Source of the DNA: Sarocladium kiliense | Lineage: Eukaryota; Ascomycota; Sordariomycetes; Hypocreales; Sarocladiaceae | DNA length: 64,000 bases | Reading direction: 5' to 3' | Assembly: GCA_030734395.1 (NCBI GenBank) | Contig: JAUZTG010000047.1 | Location: 598,719 to 662,718 of the forward strand | Shown here: positions 10,039-18,368 of the stretch, piece after piece | How the letters are laid out: each line of letters begins with the position of its first letter | Position numbering within the stretch: the first letter of the stretch is position 1 | Position numbers and translations under genes: made by a program | Notes under the pieces: generated by a model | Told to the model about the DNA's origin: nothing | Databases searched by the model: none | The model's input: the letters and a program-made list of their open reading frames with translations, nothing else

Positions 10039-10428
10039 ATGGCAATTAAGGCCGATCGACAATGTCCTCACTGTAACGAAATGTTCCACAGAGGGACTTT
10101 CGCGAGGCATCTAGCTCTTCCACACCTGTCTTGCCAATCCTGTGGCATTATGCTGGTTGGGAAGAGAAGCGCTCACTCATGCGGTCTGACTCGCTGCTGT
10201 GGGCGAACTTGGAACAACAAGTCATTGAGTCGGCACAGGAAAAATCAACACTCTCTCTGCGAGAAGTGCCATCAGCCGTGGTTGGTGGCTACTATGTCCC
10301 ATCATTCACGGAGTTGTAAAATAGCTGCTACTCAGCCAACTTCCGGTGGTTGCTTGGATCAAATGGCGTTTTCTCATGCTGATGCGACAGTCCGAACGTA
10401 TCGAAAGGCGGCTATAGACACTATGTAA
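10039..10428 (+). CDS. Zinc-finger protein, copy 2 (129 aa)
   Basis: Inverted paralog of 8407-8772. It has the same four Cys/His units (CPHCNEMFHRGTFARHLALPH, CQSCGIMLVGKRSAHSC, CCGRTWNNKSLSRHRKNQH, CEKCHQPWLVATMSHHSRSC), all with spacing preserved. The C-terminal 35 residues diverge in length and sequence. The start ATG lies in a good context (taccATGG), and the frame upstream opens only from a GTG. Nucleotide similarity is high through the fingers, and substitutions avoid the Cys and His codons, which argues that both copies have been under selection. About 80 bp downstream begins a degenerate run of the CCAGCRGCGACA word. Confidence 0.65.
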   Translation: MAIKADRQCPHCNEMFHRGTFARHLALPHLSCQSCGIMLVGKRSAHSCGLTRCCGRTWNNKSLSRHRKNQHSLCEKCHQPWLVATMSHHSRSCKIAATQPTSGGCLDQMAFSHADATVRTYRKAAIDTM

Positions 10429-10504
10429 AAATTCAACACGATTGCTCGAGCGCTTCGGTTATTGCTCGAACAACCATGTCGAACAAATTGAATGAACACT
10501 GTGG

Positions 10505-10645
10505 TACAGCGACAAGGGGGGTCACCGGCAACAGCACAGGAGTCCCGAAGCGACATAGGGAGCCAGCAGCCTGCGACAACGAGAGCACCAGCGGCGACAC
10601 GTAGGGGACTAGCGGCGATAATAGGGATCAGCAGCGACGGAGGGG
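10505..10645 (+). repeat. Degenerate array of the CCAGCRGCGACA word
   Basis: About six imperfect units, such as GGAGCCAGCAGCCTGCGACA, GCACCAGCGGCGACACG, GGACTAGCGGCGATA and GGATCAGCAGCGACGGAGGG, follow each other at about 20-25 bp intervals on the plus strand. Confidence 0.7.
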
Positions 10646-10989
10646 TCCTGTGGCTTTCCGCTCGGCGGCGGGGCAATGAAAAGGACCCGCAGGCGCTTGA
10701 AGGAAAGCAGGTAGATCTATTAAAAGTCTTGCTGTTAAGCTGTCACAAGTATTGACATGAGATGTCTGGTTTGTCAGGGGTTCTGACGGCAAGATCGTTG
10801 ACATCAAGGGTTTTGGCAGGCAAGGTCAATGACAGCAAAGACCCTAATAGCAAGCAGGCTAAAAATTACTCTCCCCTTGCCAACAGTGTTTTTGAGCACG
10901 GTCCCTGACAAGTGAGATTGTTGGCGGCAAGTGCGCAGGCTGGCCCAAGCAGGCTGGGAACGGCTCCAGGGCGCTTTTGGCTCGAGGTG
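10646..10989. other. Intergenic, no gene seen
   Basis: It leads into the solo LTR. Short open frames only. Confidence 0.45.
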
Positions 10990-11172
10990 TGTGAGAGTCT
11001 CGTATCCCAATCAATCAGATTCAATTTTATGATCAACTCTAGATACAGGACGTAGCGCAAGGAGCGGAAAGAGGAGCAAGATAAGCCTCTCCTTGCGTTT
11101 CATGAATGTCTGATGTCGTTGTCATGACTCACGTGCCAGGGCACGTGAGTCTCCAGCGCTTGGCCCGTGACA
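10990..11172 (+). repeat. Solo LTR with 5-bp target duplication AGGTG
   Basis: 183 bp, TGTGAGAG...CCGTGACA, flanked on both sides by aggtg (10985-10989 and 11173-11177). TG/CA ends and a perfect 5-bp duplication are the hallmarks of an LTR retrotransposon, so this is a solo LTR left by recombination between the two LTRs of a full element. The internal palindrome has arms GACTCACGTGCC and GGCACGTGAGTC, differing from the other copies by one paired change. Confidence 0.92.
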
Positions 11173-11177
11173 AGGTG

Positions 11178-11839
11178 CAGAGCAGTGCAAGCGTGTCCCT
11201 TAAAGGCTTCTGCCTAGTGTACATTGTCATGTAATTTTAGCCCATTACTGGTTCTATTTTAGGGAGCGTACTACGAACGTGGGCTGCACATGAGGAGTCA
11301 TGATCCTGCCTTCTACTTTCGAGTCTTTGGCTGGTTTCTGTTTTTGGCCCCAGACACACCCTGACTTGCCTGAGTGTCCTCTAGCATGCCGACTAACTCT
11401 TTTCCAGATCCATCGCCTTAGGTACATATGTACAGTAACGAATTATTTGCAATACATGTAGAGCACCTTCATGTCAAGGGCGACTCCTACTTCCAAGATC
11501 CGGAGACTGTGCTCTGGCTAAGACCAGTCGCAACTTTTCTTGACAGAGCGCTGAAATGGGGCCGTGCCGGTGGTTGGCACTTGTGCAAAGCCAGCAGCCA
11601 GCAACCCTGGCTGACAGCAGCCATGTTGACGAAGTAGTGTCCTCTCTGGTAAGTAACTGCCTGACGTCATTTGGGTAACGTAATCTACCCCTTTCCCGGT
11701 CACACTCCCTACTCGGTCAAAAGTTTCCCACCCAGCCCCGACCTCGAGGCGAGATAAAGTGAGCAGAATAAACACGACACATTTGCTCCGAGCCAAAGTT
11801 ACTCAGTTTAAGAATAGCTGTTACTGTACAGTACACCTA
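11178..11839. other. Intergenic, no gene seen
   Basis: No recognisable gene. A stretch at 11360-11385 (ttgcctgagtgtcctcta) resembles 39358-39376, another small sign of shared repeat material. Confidence 0.45.
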
Positions 11840-12395
11840 CAGGCAGTATGCTCAAAAGACCTGCATTTACTGCACCGTGGCCGTGCACGCTGTCTTGGGA
11901 CACTTAGCTCCTCTTCTATCTGCCGTTGGACTCGCTCCCCTTCTTGAAGCCTTCGCTTGGCCCGCTCATCTTCCTTTTCTCTCTGTTTCCTGACTCGCTG
12001 CTCTTCCCTTTCTCGCCGTATCTTGAACCATTCCTCGTTCTCTTGTCGCCGTCGCTCAGCCCGCTTTCTTCTTGTCGTCGCTTGGCCCGCTCCTCGTCCT
12101 TCTCCCGCCGGCGCTTGGTCCTCTCCTCTTCCTCCTCTCCCCGTCGCTTAACCCGCTCTTCTTCTCTCTGTCGCTTTATCCTAGACGTGCCCTCTGCAAC
12201 CGATAGAGTCCCGCCGTCGCCAATGTACTCACGACGCGATTCTTTTCTCTGCTTTCGCCGCTGGTTTCTGACCGTAGATGCCGGTTTTCGTCGGCAAGGA
12301 GGGCGGCACTATGCATGGCCATTTGGCATGCTCTGATAAGCTGGTTGATAGCTTGTGACACTGGCGAGTCTGGATCTTATGGCCGGCGTTGAAGG
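11840..12395 (-). pseudogene. C-terminal remnant of a pogo/Fot-type (DDE_1) transposase
   Basis: On the minus strand, PDSPVSQAINQLIRACQMAMHS then AALLADENRHLR matches the conserved helix after the DDE domain of fungal pogo-like transposases. It is followed in shifted frames by a long Glu/Arg/Lys-rich coiled coil and a terminal zinc-knuckle-like CSKCRSFEHTAC. At least two frame changes separate these blocks, and the catalytic domain is absent, so it is a dead 5'-deleted copy. The Ser/Leu-rich plus-strand open frame across 11926-12336 is only the shadow of the charged coiled coil. Confidence 0.75.
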
Positions 12396-12567
12396 CATGG
12401 CTACTGGTAGGTGGCTGGGACGGTCTATGAATTAGTGTGGTAGCGCCCGTAAGATAGCCAAGCCCCCTCCGCAAGACCTGGGACAGACTCTATCACGGGA
12501 CCAAGCGCTGCACCTGCACAGGAAGCCGGCCAGGGCGCGGTGAAGTTTTGTGCTGAAGAGGTCGAGA

Positions 12568-13572
12568 TTACCAGCCACCCAAGTTACACGATCCCATTGG
12601 GTGATTCATCTCAAACCAAGACTCGCGAGGAGACGGTGAGCGTTTTCTTTTGTTATCCCGTCGCTGCTTCTCCTTTTCGCGGTCGTAGCGAATGCCCATG
12701 AACTTGAACATTTCAGGGGCCGATGGAATCGGGGAGCTGTCCACCAACACCAGATCTCGGGGAACAGTCATAATTATATAATCGTTGCTTATAAACCGAA
12801 ATTCGAGTTCGAATTCTCCGTGGAAACTTTTCAGCAAGTGTTCCCCCAGACAGGCGTGTTTGGGCGGTGAGAAAGGAGCAACATCACAGCCGCAATCTAC
12901 ATTAAGATATACATGGCCATGAATTTGCGTTGCTTCGTCACCTGGTGGCTGCTCGTCGTCCGTTGGTGCGCCATTGTCGTCTAAGGTGTAAAATTCAACG
13001 TATTTGGACGGATAGAGATCGGGATTATAGCAGTGATCCACGTGATCGACTGAGTATAGATGGAAAAGCTTGCCGGCATGGAGATCAAGAATGGGAGGAA
13101 CATCGCCTTGTCGGAAGGCTTGCTGCAGATGCTCATACGCTTCTTGCACCTCATTCTCTTTTTGGCCCTCAAAATCTCGCTGGGTTTCCTTCGCCTTTCG
13201 TTCACTATTTCTTACCTCTCGTCGTTCGCGTTTCCGTTCTTCGCGACCGTATTTTAACTCGTAGTAGTAATCGGCATCCGAACCGTCGTATGATCTTTGG
13301 GTTAGGCTATCGTCCGCATAGTGATCTAGAGACTTGCAATCACAATCAGAGTCCTCCCTATCGCACTCGCAGCTACCGTGCATGGAGTTATTGTCCTTCC
13401 CGGCGTTCTCGTTCGGCTCTTCAAGGTCGGAGAGGTCTTGATCGAAGTCGTACGGCTCTACTTCTCGATCCTGATTGATGGTAAGAGCAACCAAACGACA
13501 GTACCATGGCGGAAGTCTCCGTTTCGCGGCAGATTGAGCCGGATGAACAGTTTGCGCGGATGATTGAGGCAT
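12568..13572 (-). CDS. Conserved fungal protein of unknown function (334 aa)
   Basis: The start is taken at ATG 13572. Another in-frame ATG lies at 13620. After an N-terminal LPPWYCRLVALTINQDREVEP comes an acidic Cys-containing stretch (CECDREDSDCDCK). A highly charged helix (about residues 105-160, RKRERREVRNSERKAKE) is likely a coiled coil. The compact C-terminal part has LFHLYSVDHVDHCY, GHVYLNVDCGCDVAPFSPPKHA and ELEFRFISNDYIIMTVPRDLV. This order looks like a recurrent fungal protein family without assigned function. No signal peptide or membrane segment is present. An Arg/Lys-rich tail (KRKRSPSPRE) may direct it to the nucleus. The reading frame is intact. Confidence 0.6.
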   Translation of the reverse strand: MPQSSAQTVHPAQSAAKRRLPPWYCRLVALTINQDREVEPYDFDQDLSDLEEPNENAGKDNNSMHGSCECDREDSDCDCKSLDHYADDSLTQRSYDGSDADYYYELKYGREERKRERREVRNSERKAKETQRDFEGQKENEVQEAYEHLQQAFRQGDVPPILDLHAGKLFHLYSVDHVDHCYNPDLYPSKYVEFYTLDDNGAPTDDEQPPGDEATQIHGHVYLNVDCGCDVAPFSPPKHACLGEHLLKSFHGEFELEFRFISNDYIIMTVPRDLVLVDSSPIPSAPEMFKFMGIRYDREKEKQRRDNKRKRSPSPRESWFEMNHPMGSCNLGGW

Positions 13573-13974
13573 CCTTGGCGTTGGATGAAAGGTCCAACAA
13601 ATGCTCCCAAAAATTCTCATGTCTTTTGACAGCCGCAAACATGAACCTCGGTATTTCGATTGGTGTGCCGGGCTTCCAGGTTCTGCCGAGTTACACCGCC
13701 TATCACTCTTGGTGTCCGTCAGGAGTGCACCGCCGATTGCTGGTCGGCCAAGACGTCATCGCGGATCAACTTGTACATTGCGCTCTAAAGGCAATGTTTG
13801 CGAGTTCCTTTGGGGGCGGTCCCTAATTCGGGGCCGCGCGATGGTAGCACTAAAGAGCCGGGAGAGTTGTAACATCTTAACGCAGCCGTAGCCTGACCAG
13901 CAGCCTTTGCTTTGCTGAATTTGGAGCGCGATGCCGTGGGAGGTATTTTGAGTACAGCTCCAGTGAGGATCCTT

Positions 13975-14060
13975 GCTGGCAAAGGACTCGTGAAGAGCTT
14001 GAGACCATCTATCCATCGCCGGTCCGGTGGACGCCGGCAACTTTTGTGCATCGACGACTC
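13975..14060 (+). pseudogene. Relic of the MADS-like gene family
   Basis: One frame reads EELETIYPSPVRWTPATFVH, the conserved segment after the core of the genes at 2220, 6861 and 38538. The basic core upstream is not recognisable and no start codon fits, so this is a decayed fourth copy. Confidence 0.7.
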
Positions 14061-15868
14061 GTTGCACTTCGAAAAGGATTCATTTAACAAAAATTGGGAA
14101 ATTCTGCGTGTATCCTCCGATCCTGGGACCCATCACGGCCGTTGAAACGGTGATTCTAGCACCTCGGGTCCATCATCAGATTTCTGTGGAAAGCCACACG
14201 AGGCTGTTCCGTGAGATGTATTACTCATAAGACTCATGCAGAACGGGGCCCATGCTTGCGAGCGGGTCTGGGTTCTGCGAGCTTAAAGTCGCCGGGAGGT
14301 GTCGGCTATGACGCGCGGGACACGGATCTCATGGTACATCTTTGGGCACAGGATTTGAGATATGAATGAAGTACCAAATTGATACTATTGTAGCCGGCTT
14401 ATACATTGGCGGGCAGATATGTGCAACGCCGAGTCTGGAGCACTCACACCATTCTTGATGACGTACGCGGAGGCTGAGCCGCACAATGGAATGCGAGTGG
14501 GAAACATCACGGGAAAAGGCCGAACATGGGAGGGAGCTCGGTGCCAGGGGACCAGCGGCGACACAGGGGATCGGACATCCCCTGTGTCGCCGCTCGTCCC
14601 CTGTTCTGTCGCCGCTCGTCCCCTGTTTCCGCCTACGATGTAAGGCGGGCCTGTGAGCCAGAATGGATGTCAATAGCAAAGGGGCTTGGCGAGAAACAGA
14701 CAAAAAGGAGGGAAGAGGATGTAACTAGCTTAATGTTGCCCTTCTGGCCTAGGCCACCGGGCGTAATGGACTCTCTCTCTGTGTGTGTGTGTGTGTGTGT
14801 CTGCATTAACCTACTCTGAATGGCGTCCTACAGTCTGACTTTCAGGCCGCCAGGCATTCCGATTGAACACAACTGCGGGCTGACATCCATTGGCGGTTCG
14901 GTTCTCATGACCTGTTCCGACGGGATGATACAGGAAGCAAGACGAGATCACGCCCTATTGGTGGCTCTACGCAAGGCACTAAAAGGTCTGGAACGATGCC
15001 GGCGATCGAGCGGTAGGTGTCACGGCTGTGATTGCCATTAATTCTCGGCCCAGCCGAAGACAAAGGCCGACTGTTTGTTAACAGGAAGGAACATATGAAC
15101 CTAACAGTACTGTAATATGAAGTAGGTGCCTTGCTCGTTCGTCGACTTAATCGCATGTGGGATTATCGTCTGATGTCACGGAATGACAAGGCATCTAAAC
15201 CGTGATCGGTAACCGGACGACGTTATAGGATCTAATGGTTGACTCGCAGGGAGATCATCTTCCGTTATTGCGGTCGAGTCGCAGACACAGAATGTCTGCT
15301 GGCTCTGCTAGTGCTCGCTATGGTATCGAAGACTGCCTCGCGATATTTGCAGCATTCCCGCGATGCGTCTGACTAAGAAATAATTTAATCGACCGATCTA
15401 TCCGTCAGGGGTGTCCAGGCTCGAAGGCTACATCCACTTATGACGGAAACAGTTCGACCACTCAATATGAGGGTTGGTGACGTAAATCAGGATGTAGGGG
15501 AACGTTATAATCAGCCAGCAGTCAGCTTGGAACACCAGGTGTCTTCGAGTTATCGTCGGCTACTAGTGTATCTTTCCCCTTTCAATCGTATGAAGCTTTC
15601 GCATATCACGTTACTCTCCTCGGCGGGTTCTTCTTTTGCTCTCATCAAGGACCGCACTGGCTCCTCCGTTAACTAGGGGGGCAATTGGTTTTGCGGTGCT
15701 GTCAACTACATCGTGTACTCTGTGTCAAAAGGCCACCGGTCTAATGAAGCTGTCACTAGGATGACTGAGGACGGCAAATGCCTCACAAAGTCTAGGACTT
15801 ATTCGGGTCCTCTCGCCCCGTTTGACCAGGGCGTCAGTCGCTCATTCCCGTTGAAGAGAACTCAGTGA
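14061..15868. other. Intergenic, with hairpin and short microsatellite
   Basis: No gene was recognised over 1.8 kb. It holds the 14546-14602 inverted repeat (separate entry) and a (GT)n run of about 20 bp near 14780-14800. The 15440-15676 open frame has no recognisable motif. Confidence 0.5.
14546..14602. repeat. Perfect-but-one inverted repeat made of the CCAGCGGCGACA word
   Basis: Two 25-bp arms (14546-14570 and 14578-14602) differ at one position and are separated by the 7-nt loop tcggaca. Each arm is one unit of the dispersed word (GGGGACCAGCGGCGACACAG and its complement). A further complementary copy follows at 14604-14625. The sequence could extrude a cruciform or form a strong RNA hairpin. 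Confidence 0.9.
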
Positions 15869-16592
15869 CAGACGGTACTGACAATTATCAAGCTTTCCTT
15901 GCACTTCTGCCGATTCCTCGAGCTTGAAGAGGTCGTGGTATATACACCCTCATCCTCGGAGAAGCGCCGGGTGGCTGGACCTTCTGCACGCGACCGAGAC
16001 CACTCCCGCTCTCGGGAATTCCGCAATCGCGCCGACAGAGTTGTTGCTACCATCGATGGCCAGGTCGTTTCTTCGGTGAATAACTGGCATCCAGATGACA
16101 CCGCACCTAGCGAAGCTCCAACTGTAGACTCGGGCGGTTCTTCTCATGCACCAGACGAGGCGAACAGAGCCCCACAGGCTATACCTGAGACTTTCGCCAG
16201 TAAACACGAGAAAGATTGGTCTCGAACCGCATACTACAACTCCAAAGACGGTGTAGCCGATAACATGGTCTTCCTTGGCAACTATGGCGGTAAGGGCACC
16301 CTCAGATTTGACCTGTAAGTGCCAAGTGTGCTGGGAGCAGATCGTTTGTTAGAAAGTACGCCGACGTTGCTATCAGTACTTGGGGTAACTCACTTTCTTT
16401 TCTTACTGCCTCTGGTGATGGTGGCTCTTCTCGGCCTGAGGTTCTCGCACCCGGTCGCATTAAGAGCAACCAGGAGTTCTCCATCTGGAGCGCGGAGCCC
16501 TGTGGTGAGGTCGACTTTATTGAGATTCTCGCCTGTGATAAGTGCAAATCTACCCTGCACTCGGCTCATGGTGGATGTAACGATCGATCTTC
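15869..16592 (+). pseudogene. Probable secreted-protein gene, 5' part, broken by the LINE
   Basis: An open frame from about 15869 to 16316 includes KHEKDWSRTAYYNSKDG and FLGNYGGKGTLRFDL. After a GTAAGT donor at 16317 the frame resumes at about 16355 (KYADVAISTWGNSLSFL...CGEVDFIEILACDKCKS) and runs to the LINE target site at 16592. The inferred intron would be only 38 nt, which is short. The SRTAYY...GNYGG...GNSLSFL layout resembles a fungal secreted-protein family of unknown function. The N-terminal exon with a signal peptide was not identified. The reading frame continues in phase across the LINE into 22568-22619, where a stop follows within 20 codons. Confidence 0.55.
16580..16592 (+). repeat. 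5' target-site duplication of the LINE
   Basis: ACGATCGATCTTC here is repeated exactly at 22555-22567, immediately after the LINE's tetranucleotide tail. Confidence 0.9.
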
Positions 16593-16721
16593 ACCTTCCT
16601 TTGTCATCATACTTTCTTGGCACGCTGCTGTTAAGAAAGTAGCCCTATCTTACATACATTCGCCTAACAATTGCATCACGAAACCTCCAATCCACGCTCC
16701 GCGTAGCCTCTGGCCGCGGCG

Positions 16722-18368
16722 ATGGCAGCCGCCACGCCGGGCTCCCAAGCATTCCCAGATGGCCTCACGTGGGAAGTCATCACACCTCAAAGGGCGCGTG
16801 CAGCCCTACTACGTAGAAGCGTTCCTGCGGTCGAGCAGCCAATCACTGCTCTACCAAGGCGACAGCTGCAGCTTGCTCAGACACCATCATCACCCACCAA
16901 CCGGATTACAACTGCCGCAGGCACGGAAGGGCCGCAGCACGCTACCATCGACGCGCTACCGAATCAGGCGCTTCAAGGAGAGAGTCAACCAATCAGCATT
17001 GCGGAATCAGCAGATCGACTTGTGCAAGCGCATACTGAGACGTACAACACCAAGCTCACTGTCTTCCGAGCCCTCTGTGCAGCCTTCGACGAGACAGCGA
17101 AACACTTCACGTCCAAACAAGAACGAGACTTTGCCTATCAATTTTCGAACAACTTCCTGGACTACTGGAGCCACGCCCTGAACTCAACCACACCGGCGCC
17201 GATACCGACATACAGCAGCGTCGCCGCTGGCTTGCCACCAAGTACCCTTCCGACTGGAACCCCCGAGATCCCCCACCCCCACCACCAACGACGAAATGAC
17301 GGCTTTCCACATGCTCAGTTACAGAAACCTGCCACCCCACTCGTCCGCCCTGCCGAAGATCTTCGGGTCTTCGTGCGGCTAGAGTCCGAAGCACAAGCTA
17401 GGACACAAACCAGCTACGCAATTCGAACGCACGTCGCGCAAAAAGCAGGCATCAACCCTCAGCTAATACATGCCATCCCGGTTGCTACCGGTTGGGCGAT
17501 TCGACCAGCTGACGCAGCAACCCGCGACAAATTACTTCAGCAGAAAGAAGACTGGTCCCGTGAACTGGGCGCAATCAATGTTGAGGCTAGCCAGAGGTGG
17601 TACAAATACGTTGTGCACAACTGTCCTCGTCGACTGACAGACTTGCATGGCAATGAAGTGAACTACGACACAGCTACCTTAGACGAGATCAAATGCCAGA
17701 CTGGCCTCGAGCCTGTGAGTGTCAAACCGTCCCGCCACGACTCCAACGAACTTCCAACAAAGACCCTCATTGTGTCTTTCACGGAACCGACGAAACGCTT
17801 CTGGACCCTATTCGGAACGAGCTCACCCGCCGCACTCATCAACAAGCCACAGCCGCCAAGACAATGCACTGTCTGCTGGGACTACCATGGCTCGCGAGGC
17901 TGCAAACGACTACCGATCTGCAAGACCTGCGGCAAGCCTGCCCATGGGACAGAAGCTTGCAGTACGCCGACCCAGTGCATCAACTGCCTCGCACCGCATG
18001 AGGCCGACGACACCACGAACTGTCTAGCACGGCCCAAGAGGGCTCATGGGGTGCTGCGACCCCTGACAAGGGAACAGAAAGCCGCGATCCGAAAGATCGG
18101 CAGAGAGCTGTTCTATCAGAAGAATCCTGAAATGCAGGGCAATTGTGTGCAAGTTCTGGCCCATGGCGGGGATACCCAGCCGCGGACCGATCAAGAAGCA
18201 GTGCCGGGGCAGACCACTCGGCCTGCAAGCCCTGTCGATGAGATTGCGGTCTCCTCACCGTCATGTATCGTAGTGGCAACCACTATAGAGCCTGAGGCAA
18301 CAGAGCCCGAGGCAATAGCCTCTCGTCTCAAGAGGCGTCGACAACATGAACCTGCGGCGAGCCTATGA
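16722..18368 (+). CDS. LINE ORF1, gag-like RNA-binding protein (548 aa)
   Basis: The first two-fifths are Pro/Gln/Thr-rich and probably disordered. A central domain (about residues 215-380, beginning LRVFVRLESEAQART) is followed by three Cys/His zinc knuckles: CTVCWDYHGSRGC, CKTCGKPAHGTEAC and CINCLAPHEADDTTNC. The knuckles point to binding of the element's own RNA in a ribonucleoprotein. A Lys/Arg-rich end (SRLKRRRQHE) closes the protein. The stop codon overlaps the ORF2 start (ATGA at 18365-18368), which suggests termination-reinitiation coupling. No frameshift or stop interrupts it. Confidence 0.9.
   Translation: MAAATPGSQAFPDGLTWEVITPQRARAALLRRSVPAVEQPITALPRRQLQLAQTPSSPTNRITTAAGTEGPQHATIDALPNQALQGESQPISIAESADRLVQAHTETYNTKLTVFRALCAAFDETAKHFTSKQERDFAYQFSNNFLDYWSHALNSTTPAPIPTYSSVAAGLPPSTLPTGTPEIPHPHHQRRNDGFPHAQLQKPATPLVRPAEDLRVFVRLESEAQARTQTSYAIRTHVAQKAGINPQLIHAIPVATGWAIRPADAATRDKLLQQKEDWSRELGAINVEASQRWYKYVVHNCPRRLTDLHGNEVNYDTATLDEIKCQTGLEPVSVKPSRHDSNELPTKTLIVSFTEPTKRFWTLFGTSSPAALINKPQPPRQCTVCWDYHGSRGCKRLPICKTCGKPAHGTEACSTPTQCINCLAPHEADDTTNCLARPKRAHGVLRPLTREQKAAIRKIGRELFYQKNPEMQGNCVQVLAHGGDTQPRTDQEAVPGQTTRPASPVDEIAVSSPSCIVVATTIEPEATEPEAIASRLKRRRQHEPAASL

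Noticed and set aside
11926..12336. Plus-strand Ser/Leu-rich open frame as a secreted protein
   Set aside because: It is the shadow of a Glu/Arg-rich coiled coil from a pogo-type transposase remnant on the minus strand.
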